From a virus, in IMG/VR virus record IMGVR_UViG_3300032668_000087, positions 1-33,367 of that record: a DNA stretch of 33,367 nt; one strand, given 5' to 3'. The translations under genes were made by a program, and so were the position numbers. Shown here piece by piece: positions 6,481 to 14,032 of the stretch (within the stretch, counting starts at the first letter, position 1; the number at the start of each line of letters is the position of its first letter). The notes beneath the pieces were generated by a model, which was not told the DNA's origin, did no database searches, and saw nothing but the letters and a program-made list of their open reading frames with translations.

Positions 6481-7415
6481 TTGAAATCGCAATCTGCCAT
6501 GATCGATAGAACGAACGCAGCGGTATTGATTTCCTGATTGGCGACAAATGCAGACTTGTATTGAAACTCAGCTAGGTGAAGGATCAGTTGTCCAATAGAG
6601 TTGTCTTTAACAATATCTGCAATGTTATCGTACATATCACGAAACAGTGTGGTGCTATCAATGTCAGTGTTCTCTCCTACCCACTTACGAGCAGCAAAGA
6701 AGTTCTTTGCTTTCAGTGCAACAAGAAGTGTCTTATAACTATCAGACCCACTATTACCAAGAATACTCTTGTCGATATTGCCTGTCGCGGAATGCCTCTG
6801 AAGTTCATTTAGAACCCTCCTCCAATCTGGAAAGTGACGATTGATCAACTCAGCGATTACAGGCTTATCATACGTAACGCCTTCAGCATCTAGGATACCA
6901 GAGATACGCTTCATAAACTGAACCGCAAGAACGGGCTTATCTTTCTTGGCAATGTTAAACTCAACAACAGAACACCGAGAATGTAGAGGTGCGATAAGCC
7001 GATTCTTAAAGTTGCATGTCAGAATGAAACCACAGTTACGGCTAAACTCTTCCATGAAGTTACGAAACGCTGGCTGCACTTTGTCAGCAGACAGATAATC
7101 TGCCTCGTCAATGATGACGTATTTACGACCACCCTTGAACGAGACAGACGATGCAAAACCAGTGATTTCATTTCGAAGAACATCGATACCAGCATTCAAC
7201 GAACCGTTGATGATGATATAATCACAGTCCAGTTGCTCTAGCATTGCACGAGCAACGGTGGTCTTGCCTACACCAGGACCACCCGTGAGTAGTAGATTTG
7301 GGATGTTCTTTTGATCAACAAACTGTTGAAACGTTTCTTTTAGATCAGCAGGAAGAATACAATCTTCAATCGACTTTGGCCGATATCGCTCCACCCACAA
7401 AAAGTCTTCAAGCAT
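6477..7415 (-). CDS. 44: Clamp loader large subunit, gp44-like AAA+ ATPase
   Basis: ATPase subunit of the clamp loader, 312 residues (T4 gp44 has 319). The Walker A GGPGVGKT is at residues 45-52, Walker B IIDEAD at 101-106, sensor-1 TCN near 133 and the clamp-loader SRC motif at 146-148. The C-terminal helical domain follows. AAAGGA precedes the ATG by 7 nt. It uses ATP to open gp45 and load it at primer ends for gp43. It is followed by gp62 in a 4-nt coupled overlap. An endonuclease cassette separates it from gp45. Confidence 0.97.
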   Translation of the reverse strand: MLEDFLWVERYRPKSIEDCILPADLKETFQQFVDQKNIPNLLLTGGPGVGKTTVARAMLEQLDCDYIIINGSLNAGIDVLRNEITGFASSVSFKGGRKYVIIDEADYLSADKVQPAFRNFMEEFSRNCGFILTCNFKNRLIAPLHSRCSVVEFNIAKKDKPVLAVQFMKRISGILDAEGVTYDKPVIAELINRHFPDWRRVLNELQRHSATGNIDKSILGNSGSDSYKTLLVALKAKNFFAARKWVGENTDIDSTTLFRDMYDNIADIVKDNSIGQLILHLAEFQYKSAFVANQEINTAAFVLSIMADCDFK

Positions 7416-7442
7416 AATATATTCCTTTCAAACAAGATTCAT

Positions 7443-7450
7443 TATAAGTA
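7443..7450 (+). promoter_or_regulatory. Late-type promoter TATAAGTA of the second plus-strand endonuclease
   Basis: One mismatch from TATAAATA; the same TATAAGTA variant precedes the endonuclease at 13454. The expected start, about 7456, lies at the beginning of the conserved leader hairpin (7454). Confidence 0.6.
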
Positions 7451-7453
7451 GAT

Positions 7454-7509
7454 GTAGGTCACGATGTAACAGCATCTACCTACTCTAACGCTTTTACGGA
7501 GCATCAGCT
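7454..7509 (+). ncRNA. Conserved endonuclease leader hairpin, copy 2
   Basis: Outer stem GTAGGT (7454-7459) pairs with ACCTAC (7478-7483). A CAC bulge follows at 7460-7462, and inner stem GATG (7463-7466) pairs with CATC (7473-7476) around a 6-nt loop, with a single T bulge on the 3' side. TCTAACGC then leads to ACGGAG and CATCAGC before the ATG. Every stem position pairs, and the downstream block is nearly identical to copy 4 (26435). Confidence 0.75.
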
Positions 7510-8058
7510 ATGTTTATATATAAGATCACGAACAAAGTCAATGGTAAAACATACATTGGCAAAACATCAAAGTCTATCGAAGAGAGATTTCGTAGACACT
7601 TCTATCATCACAAAACAGGAAATACACATCTATATAGAGCCATGAGAAAATATGGATTCGATAGTTTTTCTGTAGCAATGATCGAAGAAACTTCTCAACT
7701 AAATGAGAGGGAGATATTCTGGATCAAAGAACTTCAGCCCGAATATAATATGACTAAAGGTGGAGATGGTGGCGATTCATCTAAATCTCTCACTTTCATA
7801 AAATCAATAGAAGTGTATCATAAAAACAAATCTAAAGAATCTTATGCTACATATGGAATGCTAGGTAAAAAACAATCACAGAAGTTCTTCGAATCGATCA
7901 AGAAATCTAACAGTTGTCCAGTAATGTGTGAAGGTGTCCAATATTCTTCTGTAGGTGAAGCAGAAAAAGCTTATCCTGGTATCAATCTAAGAAAAAGATT
8001 GGACAACCCAAAATATCCACATTTCTATCGTTTGCGAAAAAGAACCAGAAGAGGTTAA
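7510..8058 (+). CDS. GIY-YIG homing endonuclease
   Basis: A 182-residue GIY-YIG nuclease. The N-terminus MFIYKITNKVNGKTYIGKTS is a classic GIY-YIG start; R in EERFRRH and E in LNEREIFWIKEL supply the catalytic Arg and Glu, and YNMTKGGDGG closes the domain. The rest looks like a repeat-motif DNA-binding tail ending in RLRKRTRRG. It lies opposite to gp44 and gp45; its TAA and the gp45 TAA share the sequence TTAA, so the two genes overlap tail to tail by 4 nt. T4 Seg and Mob enzymes are comparable free-standing elements. Confidence 0.9.
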   Translation: MFIYKITNKVNGKTYIGKTSKSIEERFRRHFYHHKTGNTHLYRAMRKYGFDSFSVAMIEETSQLNEREIFWIKELQPEYNMTKGGDGGDSSKSLTFIKSIEVYHKNKSKESYATYGMLGKKQSQKFFESIKKSNSCPVMCEGVQYSSVGEAEKAYPGINLRKRLDNPKYPHFYRLRKRTRRG

Positions 8059-8711
8059 CTGAAGGAAGAATCTTTCTCTGTCGCAATGAAGTATGTAACA
8101 CCAGTCGCAGTAAACTTTGAGATGCCCGCTTTTGAGATTGATACATCATAGTCATTAGGAAGAAGCTTAAGATTTTCATTCTTAAAGATAGCATTGAATA
8201 CAAGATTGGTAGAACCTACCACGATGCTGTACTTGTCCTTCGAAGGATTCTTGCTATCATCAGCCGATAGATAGATGTTTTCACCATCACCAGAGATGAT
8301 TGTTTCTGGAAGACCAAGAACACCAGCAGCCTTTTGAACCTTAGTGAGGTCTTCTTGGGTGATAGATAGATTGATTTCAGCAGCAGGGAAGTTTAGATCC
8401 TTTGCGGGTGAAGTAACGAACGTTGATGGATCAGCGTAGGTGTATACTAGCTTACGCTTGTCTGAGGCAATAGTAGCCTGTGTTTCACCGAAGTGGATTT
8501 CTGGCTGATCAAACAGCAATAGCGCACCAAGAAACTTTGATAGATCATAGATTGCAAAGTCACGGTCAAAGGTTTCTTGAACTTCTGCACTCGCCATCAC
8601 AGTCTTTTGTGGTGAGATAGTGCGAATCATATTACCAGAGCGAAACAGAATGCCGTGATTGATTGACGAAAAGTTCTTGAGGACAGTAAGGGTATTTTCA
8701 CTTAGCTTCAT
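8055..8711 (-). CDS. 45: Sliding clamp, gp45-like
   Basis: DNA polymerase processivity clamp, 218 residues against 228 in T4. Recognisable are MKLSENTLTVLKNFSSIN, FAIYDLSKFLGALLLF and the C-terminal clamp domain, all as in gp45. It forms a trimeric ring that holds gp43 on DNA and also activates gp55-dependent late transcription, which links it to the TATAAATA promoters here. AAAGGA precedes the start by about 8 nt. A 10-bp hairpin sits in the leader (8732-8761). Confidence 0.95.
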   Translation of the reverse strand: MKLSENTLTVLKNFSSINHGILFRSGNMIRTISPQKTVMASAEVQETFDRDFAIYDLSKFLGALLLFDQPEIHFGETQATIASDKRKLVYTYADPSTFVTSPAKDLNFPAAEINLSITQEDLTKVQKAAGVLGLPETIISGDGENIYLSADDSKNPSKDKYSIVVGSTNLVFNAIFKNENLKLLPNDYDVSISKAGISKFTATGVTYFIATEKDSSFS

Positions 8712-8731
8712 AGTATCATCCTTTTCAATGT

Positions 8732-8761
8732 GGTGTTTCCAAAGATCACCTTGGAAACACC
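8732..8761 (-). promoter_or_regulatory. Hairpin in the gp45 leader
   Basis: GGTGTTTCCA (8732-8741) is perfectly complementary to TGGAAACACC (8752-8761), giving a 10-bp stem with a 10-nt loop between the glycosyltransferase stop and the gp45 ribosome site. No T-run follows on the minus strand, so it is probably an RNA-stability, processing or translational element and not a terminator. Confidence 0.6.
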
Positions 8762-8795
8762 GTTATAACAAACCTATAGGCAGAAGTCTAGACTT

Positions 8796-9758
8796 TTATC
8801 CCTTTTTGCCCAACTTTGATGGATCAGCAGTAGCAGCAGCGCCAACGGCTGCTAGATCAGCGAGTGAACCACCAAACACGTATGAACCAACATGCTGTAG
8901 CTGAATCCATGGAGCAAGCCATACCTTTAGACCAATCTTACGTGCCCACTGGCAGAACATATAGTCTTCTGATAGATAGCGATTCGAGTATTCAAAACCA
9001 AAAGCAGAATGCTTTGCATCGTCAAGGAACGCGACAACTTGTTCCTGAGTAGCCTTAGGATTCTTCTTGTAGAACTCACGAATCTCATTGCTGATATGCG
9101 CGTGCTTGTTGTCGATAAGTGCATCAAACAAGCAAGGGATTTCACGCGAACCATCAAATGCGGCTGTGCGAACGTGGTCAGGGCGATACATCAGATGTGG
9201 GTATTCGGTGGTCATCTTTTCGAGAGCCGAACGCTTGATCATCATAAAGCCAGTACCAGATTCTAGAACTTCGGCTGGTTCAGCGATCTTGATTTCGTTC
9301 TTGCCATTAGCAGGATTGAAAACGTAGTCACCAACAAACTTTTCAAGAACACTGGCATCCTGATCGGCAAAGCCCTTATCAACAGCCATCTTGATCTTTT
9401 CCCATGAGATGCACTTCTTAGGATATGGACCACAAAGGATGTCGTATTCTGATTCTTCACTCATCAGAGCAAGCATCGTCATTACGTCATTGGAGTTAAA
9501 GCCAATGTCAGAGTCGATGAACATCAAGTGTGTGCAGTCTGACCGAAGGAACTCATCTACGCAGTAGTTACGAGCGCGGGTGATAAGTGATTCGTTGAAC
9601 AGATAGTAATACTTGACTTCAACACCATAATGAACGGCTAGTGCTGATAGATCGTTTGTGCTACGACAGAACATGCCTGCACATGCACCTCCATACATTG
9701 GAGTTGCAACAAATAGTTTACGCTTGCGTAGTTCTTCAATAGGTACACGGACGTCCAT
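8796..9758 (-). CDS. GT-A-type glycosyltransferase-like protein
   Basis: A 320-residue protein with a nucleotide-diphospho-sugar transferase layout. It opens with a beta strand and loop (KLFVATPMYGG), continues with LFNESLITRARNYCVDEFL, and has a DxD-type metal motif in MFIDSDIGF near residue 82. FMMIKRSALEKM and SEDYMFCQWARKIG supply the usual later acceptor-side motifs. AAGGAAATATAAT precedes the ATG. A second, different glycosyltransferase-like gene lies at 11197. The substrate is unknown: phage DNA bases or host surface sugars are both possible. Confidence 0.75.
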   Translation of the reverse strand: MDVRVPIEELRKRKLFVATPMYGGACAGMFCRSTNDLSALAVHYGVEVKYYYLFNESLITRARNYCVDEFLRSDCTHLMFIDSDIGFNSNDVMTMLALMSEESEYDILCGPYPKKCISWEKIKMAVDKGFADQDASVLEKFVGDYVFNPANGKNEIKIAEPAEVLESGTGFMMIKRSALEKMTTEYPHLMYRPDHVRTAAFDGSREIPCLFDALIDNKHAHISNEIREFYKKNPKATQEQVVAFLDDAKHSAFGFEYSNRYLSEDYMFCQWARKIGLKVWLAPWIQLQHVGSYVFGGSLADLAAVGAAATADPSKLGKKG

Positions 9759-9769
9759 ATTATATTTCC

Positions 9770-10399
9770 TTACTTTACTTCAGACATATTCATTGCGGCG
9801 CCAACAGTAGCATACGCAATCGTACTTGATGTTAGATCAGCAGACATAGTTGAAGTTGCCCACTTGTTGTTGAAATCAACATTGCGCATCTTATTCGAAG
9901 CAAGACCTGATGCACTGGTATAATTTGTGACATCGAAGTTAGCGCCAAGGAAGATAACTTCCCAGTTCTTTTCTTGAAGAACCTTGACCTTATTCTTAAT
10001 CTTAGCCTGAGTGTATTCCCGCGACTGGTTTTCTTCACCGTCAGTTAGAATGACAACAACAGTACGCTTTGCATTGCGTTCTAGAGCGCGATCCATTACA
10101 TGAGCCGCAGCATCATAAAGAGGAGTGCCGCCAGAAGGTTGCAGAACATCATAACGAAGTGGTTCAAAGTAAGCAATACTTTGACTTTCCGTAATAGTTT
10201 CAAGTCTAGTTGTAGAACCCTGAAGAATATAGGCGGAATCAAATGCAACAATAGTTACTTCGCCTTCAATCTTTTCCTTCTGAAGTCCCTTGATGTAATC
10301 ATTTAGTGAGGTGATAGCAGTAGTCCAACGTTCACCGGTCATAGATCCTGAGCGGTCTAGTGCAACGAATACTGCTAGTTCATTCTTCTTACTCATCAT
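9770..10399 (-). CDS. von Willebrand factor A-domain protein
   Basis: A 209-residue single vWA domain. The metal-ion-dependent adhesion site is visible: DRSGS close to the N-terminus, SGGTPLYDAA with the conserved Thr mid-protein, and VVILTDGEEN. Such domains mediate metal-dependent protein contacts; the partner is unknown. I choose the ATG at 10399 (alternative 10396) because GGAG lies 6 nt upstream, and not 10411, which would put that GGAG inside the gene. The start overlaps the end of the DUF3310 gene. It has no signal peptide and is probably cytoplasmic. Confidence 0.8.
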   Translation of the reverse strand: MMSKKNELAVFVALDRSGSMTGERWTTAITSLNDYIKGLQKEKIEGEVTIVAFDSAYILQGSTTRLETITESQSIAYFEPLRYDVLQPSGGTPLYDAAAHVMDRALERNAKRTVVVILTDGEENQSREYTQAKIKNKVKVLQEKNWEVIFLGANFDVTNYTSASGLASNKMRNVDFNNKWATSTMSADLTSSTIAYATVGAAMNMSEVK

Positions 10400-10748
10400 C
10401 TTTTTCTCCATATTCTAGATCATGTACATGTAGTTGTATGATAGCGTAATGAATCACTTTCATCAAATCTTTACGCCAATCTTGTGATCCTCCTTTGTTA
10501 CCATATCGTTGTGCATACTTCAACACATTGCCGATACAGAAACCTGTTCCGTGACCGCCATCAATGATGAACTCTGTAGCTTGATACTTGTTCTGGGAGT
10601 AATGCTCACCGTATGTCTTATTAATGTAATCGGTGATTTCTTGAAGTGCTTTGTCTTCGTTGTATTTATATGGTCTTTCGGGTGCCATTTTGATTTCTCG
10701 CCACTCCGCGCGATTCCATTCATCATCATAATATCTGTGTTTATTCAT
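10389..10748 (-). CDS. DUF3310-like protein
   Basis: A 119-residue protein whose C-terminal half fits the DUF3310 pattern: FCIGNVLKYAQRYGNKGG then WRKDLMKVIHYAIIQL. Proteins of this family are widespread in phages, sometimes labelled nucleotide kinases, but have no firmly known role. It overlaps the dCMP deaminase gene by 4 nt upstream and the vWA gene downstream, so all three are likely translated from one mRNA. A TATAAATA-like string at 10663-10670 lies inside the coding region (codons for YKY) and is probably coincidental. Confidence 0.7.
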   Translation of the reverse strand: MNKHRYYDDEWNRAEWREIKMAPERPYKYNEDKALQEITDYINKTYGEHYSQNKYQATEFIIDGGHGTGFCIGNVLKYAQRYGNKGGSQDWRKDLMKVIHYAIIQLHVHDLEYGEKDDE

Positions 10749-11197
10749 ACATCACTTTCCATTTCATATTGCAGATAAATCACACCCGCTTCTTCAAGAA
10801 TGTCTTTAGCGAGTTTTGTGGATTCTTTCCAGTGTTCAGGCAGATTCTTAGGAACTTCTGCAATAACAGTTCTGATGCCAACTTGAATGATACCTTTGCA
10901 ACATTCAGAGCATACAGGTAAACCATATACGTATAGTTTGGCTCCGTCAAGAGATATTCCATTTAAACATGCATTATAGATGCAGTTCATTTCTCCGTGA
11001 ACGACATACTTATACTTCGTTTCACGATCATTCAAGCGATCATCATCTTTGATACCTCTCGGAAAGCCATTGTATCCAGTTGCCAGGACATTTTGATTTT
11101 TTCCAATAGCAACAACACCAATCTGTTTAGATGGATCTTTTGACCAAGTTGAGATATTCTTAGCCGTATCCAAATGACGGCGTGTCCACTTATGCAT
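10745..11197 (-). CDS. cd: dCMP deaminase
   Basis: Zinc-dependent deaminase converting dCMP to dUMP for thymidylate (or modified pyrimidine) synthesis, 150 residues. The zinc motif is HGE at residues 67-69 with the catalytic Glu, and PVCSECC supplies the two cysteines (C96 and C99), a one-residue-longer version of the usual PCxxC. DPSKQIGVVAI and GYNGFPRG are typical family blocks. The ATG overlaps the stop of the upstream glycosyltransferase-like gene as TAATG. T4 cd is the comparable enzyme. Confidence 0.93.
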   Translation of the reverse strand: MHKWTRRHLDTAKNISTWSKDPSKQIGVVAIGKNQNVLATGYNGFPRGIKDDDRLNDRETKYKYVVHGEMNCIYNACLNGISLDGAKLYVYGLPVCSECCKGIIQVGIRTVIAEVPKNLPEHWKESTKLAKDILEEAGVIYLQYEMESDV

Positions 11198-12111
11198 TAT
11201 ACAGTTTCTTTCTTCAAACGAACTAGTTTCATTCCGTAGTTGTCTACTTTAGGTAGTGACTTCAGATCAATGTCTTTCTTCATAATCAACTGGTTCTTCT
11301 TGAATGGACCATAGTCAACGTAATGATGCCATCTACCGTAGCGAAATACCATGCGGGCCACGTCTGGATGCATGTCTACGAGCATTTGTGACTTGTTGAT
11401 TGTTCCCTCTGGATTAAGCTGGCCATCTCTCCATTGAGCCTTGTCTTGTGTGCCTTCAGCATGATAAAACTCAGCAGTGTTACCACCTTTGACAGTCTGT
11501 GTTGCAGCTTTGCCTTGAAGAAAAGCATTAAACTGAATAGTGCAATCACCATCTTTCAGTACACGAAGGCAGATATCAGTATCTTCGTTGTAACGACCAC
11601 GCCAGCGATGCTTGCAATCGTTTCTGATAAGCAATGTGGAATAGATACGAGTGTTTGTTACAAAGGCAGGATACTTCTGATTTGGTGCAATAAAGAAACG
11701 ATATTGAAAACCAGAGATAGGAACATTCTCATATCGGTCAACAAAGTCTTCAGCAACTTTGAAGATCACACCAGATTCAACGCGAATACGACTGTTTTCA
11801 TGGAGACGATAAAAGTCTGTGATGTTGTCGTCCATTACCCAGTGACTAGTTGCACCAATAGAGATAGAATGATCCCAGCACCAGTTTCTAGCGCGACCTG
11901 GTCCGTCGCCGTGATTACTGAAAGGTGCAACTAGAAGAGTGACATACTCACGGATGCCAAAGTTGTCTAGTGCTTGTTCATACAAAGCTTCATCCTGTGG
12001 TTCAATCGCAATGTAATGTGGCACTTTCATTCGTGCCAATGAACGAGAGGTCAGCATTGATTCATGCCGACCTTTACTGATGATATAGACAGGATATTTT
12101 GGATTAGTCAT
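11197..12111 (-). CDS. TET-associated glycosyltransferase-like (TAGT) protein
   Basis: A 304-residue protein beginning PVYIISKGRHESMLTSRSL, followed by IAIEPQDEALYEQAL, GPGRARNWCWDHS and WVMDDNI. This order (SKGR, EPQ..Y, G..RN, DD) is the pattern I associate with phage TET/JBP-associated glycosyltransferases, some of which add sugar to modified DNA bases. RYNEDTDICLRVL provides the later ED motif. I take the ATG at 12111, which overlaps the previous stop (ATGACTAA), and not the upstream ATG at 12147. The neighbouring dCMP deaminase would suit pyrimidine modification, but no base hydroxylase or hydroxymethylase is in this window. Confidence 0.65.
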   Translation of the reverse strand: MTNPKYPVYIISKGRHESMLTSRSLARMKVPHYIAIEPQDEALYEQALDNFGIREYVTLLVAPFSNHGDGPGRARNWCWDHSISIGATSHWVMDDNITDFYRLHENSRIRVESGVIFKVAEDFVDRYENVPISGFQYRFFIAPNQKYPAFVTNTRIYSTLLIRNDCKHRWRGRYNEDTDICLRVLKDGDCTIQFNAFLQGKAATQTVKGGNTAEFYHAEGTQDKAQWRDGQLNPEGTINKSQMLVDMHPDVARMVFRYGRWHHYVDYGPFKKNQLIMKKDIDLKSLPKVDNYGMKLVRLKKETV

Positions 12112-12454
12112 CAGTTTCAATCCACCTACGAAGTGCATTTGCATCACGATCTAGCTTTGGATGCCAGATGCTTTTTGTTTTTATAGTAAGATGCTGATCG
12201 ATCAACTTGGCAAACTCTTCATAGTCTTCTTTGTTACGGAAGCTTACGTAAATCTGTTTATATGGTGGATTAGTATCTTGCTTGAACTCGGGCATTCCTA
12301 CCCAATGTTTCTTCCACTTTACATCATCTTGCTCCAAAGTTTCGTCTTCAGGCAAGAATGCATCAAGAGTAGATACACCATAAGAGATGTTCTTTGAGTC
12401 AATCAGACTTTCGTATTCTGTAGATTCATCAACTACAGGCTTATTGTCTTCCAT
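12104..12454 (-). CDS. Conserved phage hypothetical protein
   Basis: A 116-residue acidic protein. Its C-terminal half has a compact pattern: HWVGMPEF, PPYKQIYVSFRNKEDYEEF, LTIKTKSIWHPKL. I associate this with a small domain in phage proteins and at the C-termini of some phage or plasmid ParB-like and methylase proteins. A CGGAG lies 7 nt before the ATG. It overlaps the next gene by 8 nt and follows the deformylase gene. The function is not known. Confidence 0.6.
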   Translation of the reverse strand: MEDNKPVVDESTEYESLIDSKNISYGVSTLDAFLPEDETLEQDDVKWKKHWVGMPEFKQDTNPPYKQIYVSFRNKEDYEEFAKLIDQHLTIKTKSIWHPKLDRDANALRRWIETDD

Positions 12455-12467
12455 AATATACTCCGTC

Positions 12468-12983
12468 TTATGCGATAGCTAGTTTCTTATTGATTTTGTT
12501 GAACGCTTTCTGTTGCTTGAAAGCCTGTTCTTTGTGGATCAAACTAGCGCGATTGATATGAACAATGCCGTTTAGATGATCTAGTTCATGCTGAAACACA
12601 CGAGCAGTTAGACCTTCAAACTTTTCTGTTCTCGTTTCGCCGTTAGGCATAGTAAAGCGAACTTTGATCACAGCTGGACGCTTGATCTTTACCGATAGCC
12701 CAGGATGACTTAAGCAGCCTTCTAACATATACACTTGATCGGCGGAAGAGTCAACGATTTTTGGGTTGAAACATGCAAGAATCTGTTCGCCATTGATGAC
12801 AAATGCACGATAGGGCAGACCGACCTGATTCGCAGCAAGCCCCAAGCCTTTGTTCTCAATCATAGTCTCAGCTAGATCACGAGCCAACTGAATAGGATCA
12901 GTAGGTGGATTGCTGAAATCAAAATATTCAAGTTCTGTTTTGAGAATAAGATCGTTCTTATCTACAAGAGGTAGAATAGCCAT
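12468..12983 (-). CDS. def: Peptide deformylase
   Basis: Metalloenzyme that removes the formyl group from nascent proteins; 171 residues. All three family motifs are intact: GLGLAANQ (46-53), EGCLS (88-92) and QHELDH (131-136), which hold the metal ligands Cys90, His132 and His136 and the catalytic Glu133. Phage deformylases are known from marine T4-like phages and usually lack the long C-terminal extension of host enzymes; this one keeps a short basic tail. Its ATG overlaps the upstream gene's stop by 1 nt. Confidence 0.96.
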   Translation of the reverse strand: MAILPLVDKNDLILKTELEYFDFSNPPTDPIQLARDLAETMIENKGLGLAANQVGLPYRAFVINGEQILACFNPKIVDSSADQVYMLEGCLSHPGLSVKIKRPAVIKVRFTMPNGETRTEKFEGLTARVFQHELDHLNGIVHINRASLIHKEQAFKQQKAFNKINKKLAIA

Positions 12984-13360
12984 CAGTTTACTCCTAGGAT
13001 TGGCTTAAGATTTGGTCGAACATAGTTTGGTCCTTTGATGATCTTGCCATCTTCGCGATGAACAGGCTTACCATCTTCACCAAGCTTGGTCATGTTACTA
13101 TTGTGTACTTCTGCTAGACAAGCATCTAGATCAATGCCAAAAGCAACACCAGCACCGTAGGTGACATATAGAATGTCAGTCAGCGCGTCTGCTACTTCTA
13201 CCAAGTTCTTGTCCTTGATCGCATCCTTAAGTTCCTGAAACTCTTCGCGAATCAGTTCTACGCGAAGTTTAATAATGTCTTTTGCAGGAAACCCTGGAGT
13301 ATCTGGAGCATCTTGACCAAATACTGTAGTGAACTCTTTTACTTTTTCAAAGTTAGTCAT
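12983..13360 (-). CDS. MazG-like nucleoside triphosphate pyrophosphohydrolase
   Basis: A 125-residue all-alpha NTP pyrophosphatase. The metal-binding signature is [10 protein letters not shown] followed by [16 protein letters not shown], the EExxE...ExxDxxxD arrangement of MazG and PRA-PH-like proteins. The family hydrolyses NTPs/dNTPs to monophosphates and can affect (p)ppGpp or nucleotide pools in infected cells. The start MTNFEK at 13360 has GAGGA 6 nt upstream; the GTG at 13372 is less likely. The endonuclease cassette begins immediately upstream. Confidence 0.85.
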   Translation of the reverse strand: MTNFEKVKEFTTVFGQDAPDTPGFPAKDIIKLRVELIREEFQELKDAIKDKNLVEVADALTDILYVTYGAGVAFGIDLDACLAEVHNSNMTKLGEDGKPVHREDGKIIKGPNYVRPNLKPILGVN

Positions 13361-13383
13361 GCTATTCCTCACATTAAAATTTA

Positions 13384-13391
13384 TATAAGTA
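13384..13391 (+). promoter_or_regulatory. Late-type promoter TATAAGTA of the third plus-strand endonuclease
   Basis: Same one-mismatch variant as at 7443. The expected start, about 13397, is 1 nt inside the conserved hairpin that begins at 13396. The surrounding AT-rich block also reads TATAAATT on the minus strand toward the MazG gene. Confidence 0.55.
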
Positions 13392-13395
13392 CATT

Positions 13396-13453
13396 GTGGT
13401 TCACGATATTACCAGTATCCAACCACTCTAGTCCTCGTACAAGGAGTCCAGCC
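13396..13453 (+). ncRNA. Conserved endonuclease leader hairpin, copy 3
   Basis: Outer stem GTGGTT (13396-13401) pairs with AACCAC (13421-13426). A CAC bulge (13402-13404), inner GATA/TATC (13405-13408 with 13416-13419), 7-nt loop and single C bulge follow. TCTAG, then ACAAGGAG and CCAGCC, lead to the ATG. The stem sequence differs from copies 1, 2 and 4 but all six outer pairs are kept. Confidence 0.72.
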
Positions 13454-14032
13454 ATGAATACTTATTACGTCTATGCATATATCAGAAAATCTGATAACAC
13501 ACCATACTACATAGGTAAAGGGAAATCAAGAAGAATGTACGAAAAACATTCTGTTTCTATTCCCAAAGATAAATCCAAAATAGTTTTTCTAGAAACAAAT
13601 CTTTCAGAGATTGGGGCATTCGCATTAGAACGTCGATATATTAGATGGTATGGCAGAAAAGATTTAGGAACAGGCATTCTTCGCAATAGAACGGACGGAG
13701 GAGAAGGATGTTCCGGAAGAATTATGAGCGAAGAACACAAAATCAAAGTCTCTATAACTGGCAAGAAAAATAAAGGCAAAAAACATTCTGCCGAAACTAT
13801 AGAAAAAAGAGCAGCGAAACTAAGAGGCATTCCGCAAAGTTTAGAATTAGTAAGAAAACGAACAGGGCCCAGGATAGGCACAAAGGTGTCCGACGAAAGC
13901 AAACTAAAAAACTCGATATCAAACAAAAATAGACCTAAAGAGTTATGTCCACATTGTTTAATAATTGCGTCTAAGGGTAATATTCTTAGATGGCACTTGG
14001 ATAAATGTAAACAAGCTACTCGACAACCATAA
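13454..14032 (+). CDS. GIY-YIG homing endonuclease with NUMOD3-type repeats
   Basis: A 192-residue nuclease. [10 protein letters not shown] and [16 protein letters not shown] mark the GIY-YIG domain, with [12 protein letters not shown] carrying the catalytic Glu. From about residue 90, [15 protein letters not shown] and [16 protein letters not shown] are NUMOD3-like DNA-binding repeats. The C-terminus CPHC...HLDKC looks like a small zinc-binding knuckle. Start 13454 is chosen for its match to the conserved leader; the longer frame upstream is leader sequence. Its last 17 nt overlap the end of gp46 on the other strand. Confidence 0.88.
   Translation: MNTYYVYAYIRKSDNTPYYIGKGKSRRMYEKHSVSIPKDKSKIVFLETNLSEIGAFALERRYIRWYGRKDLGTGILRNRTDGGEGCSGRIMSEEHKIKVSITGKKNKGKKHSAETIEKRAAKLRGIPQSLELVRKRTGPRIGTKVSDESKLKNSISNKNRPKELCPHCLIIASKGNILRWHLDKCKQATRQP

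Noticed and set aside
7430-7450. Minus-strand TATAAT before gp44 as a host promoter
   Set aside because: No acceptable -35 box at a normal distance, and the bases coincide with the plus-strand late promoter of the endonuclease.
10663-10670. TATAAATA string on the minus strand
   Set aside because: It lies inside the DUF3310-like coding region, encodes part of YKYN, and is about 260 nt from the next start; probably chance.
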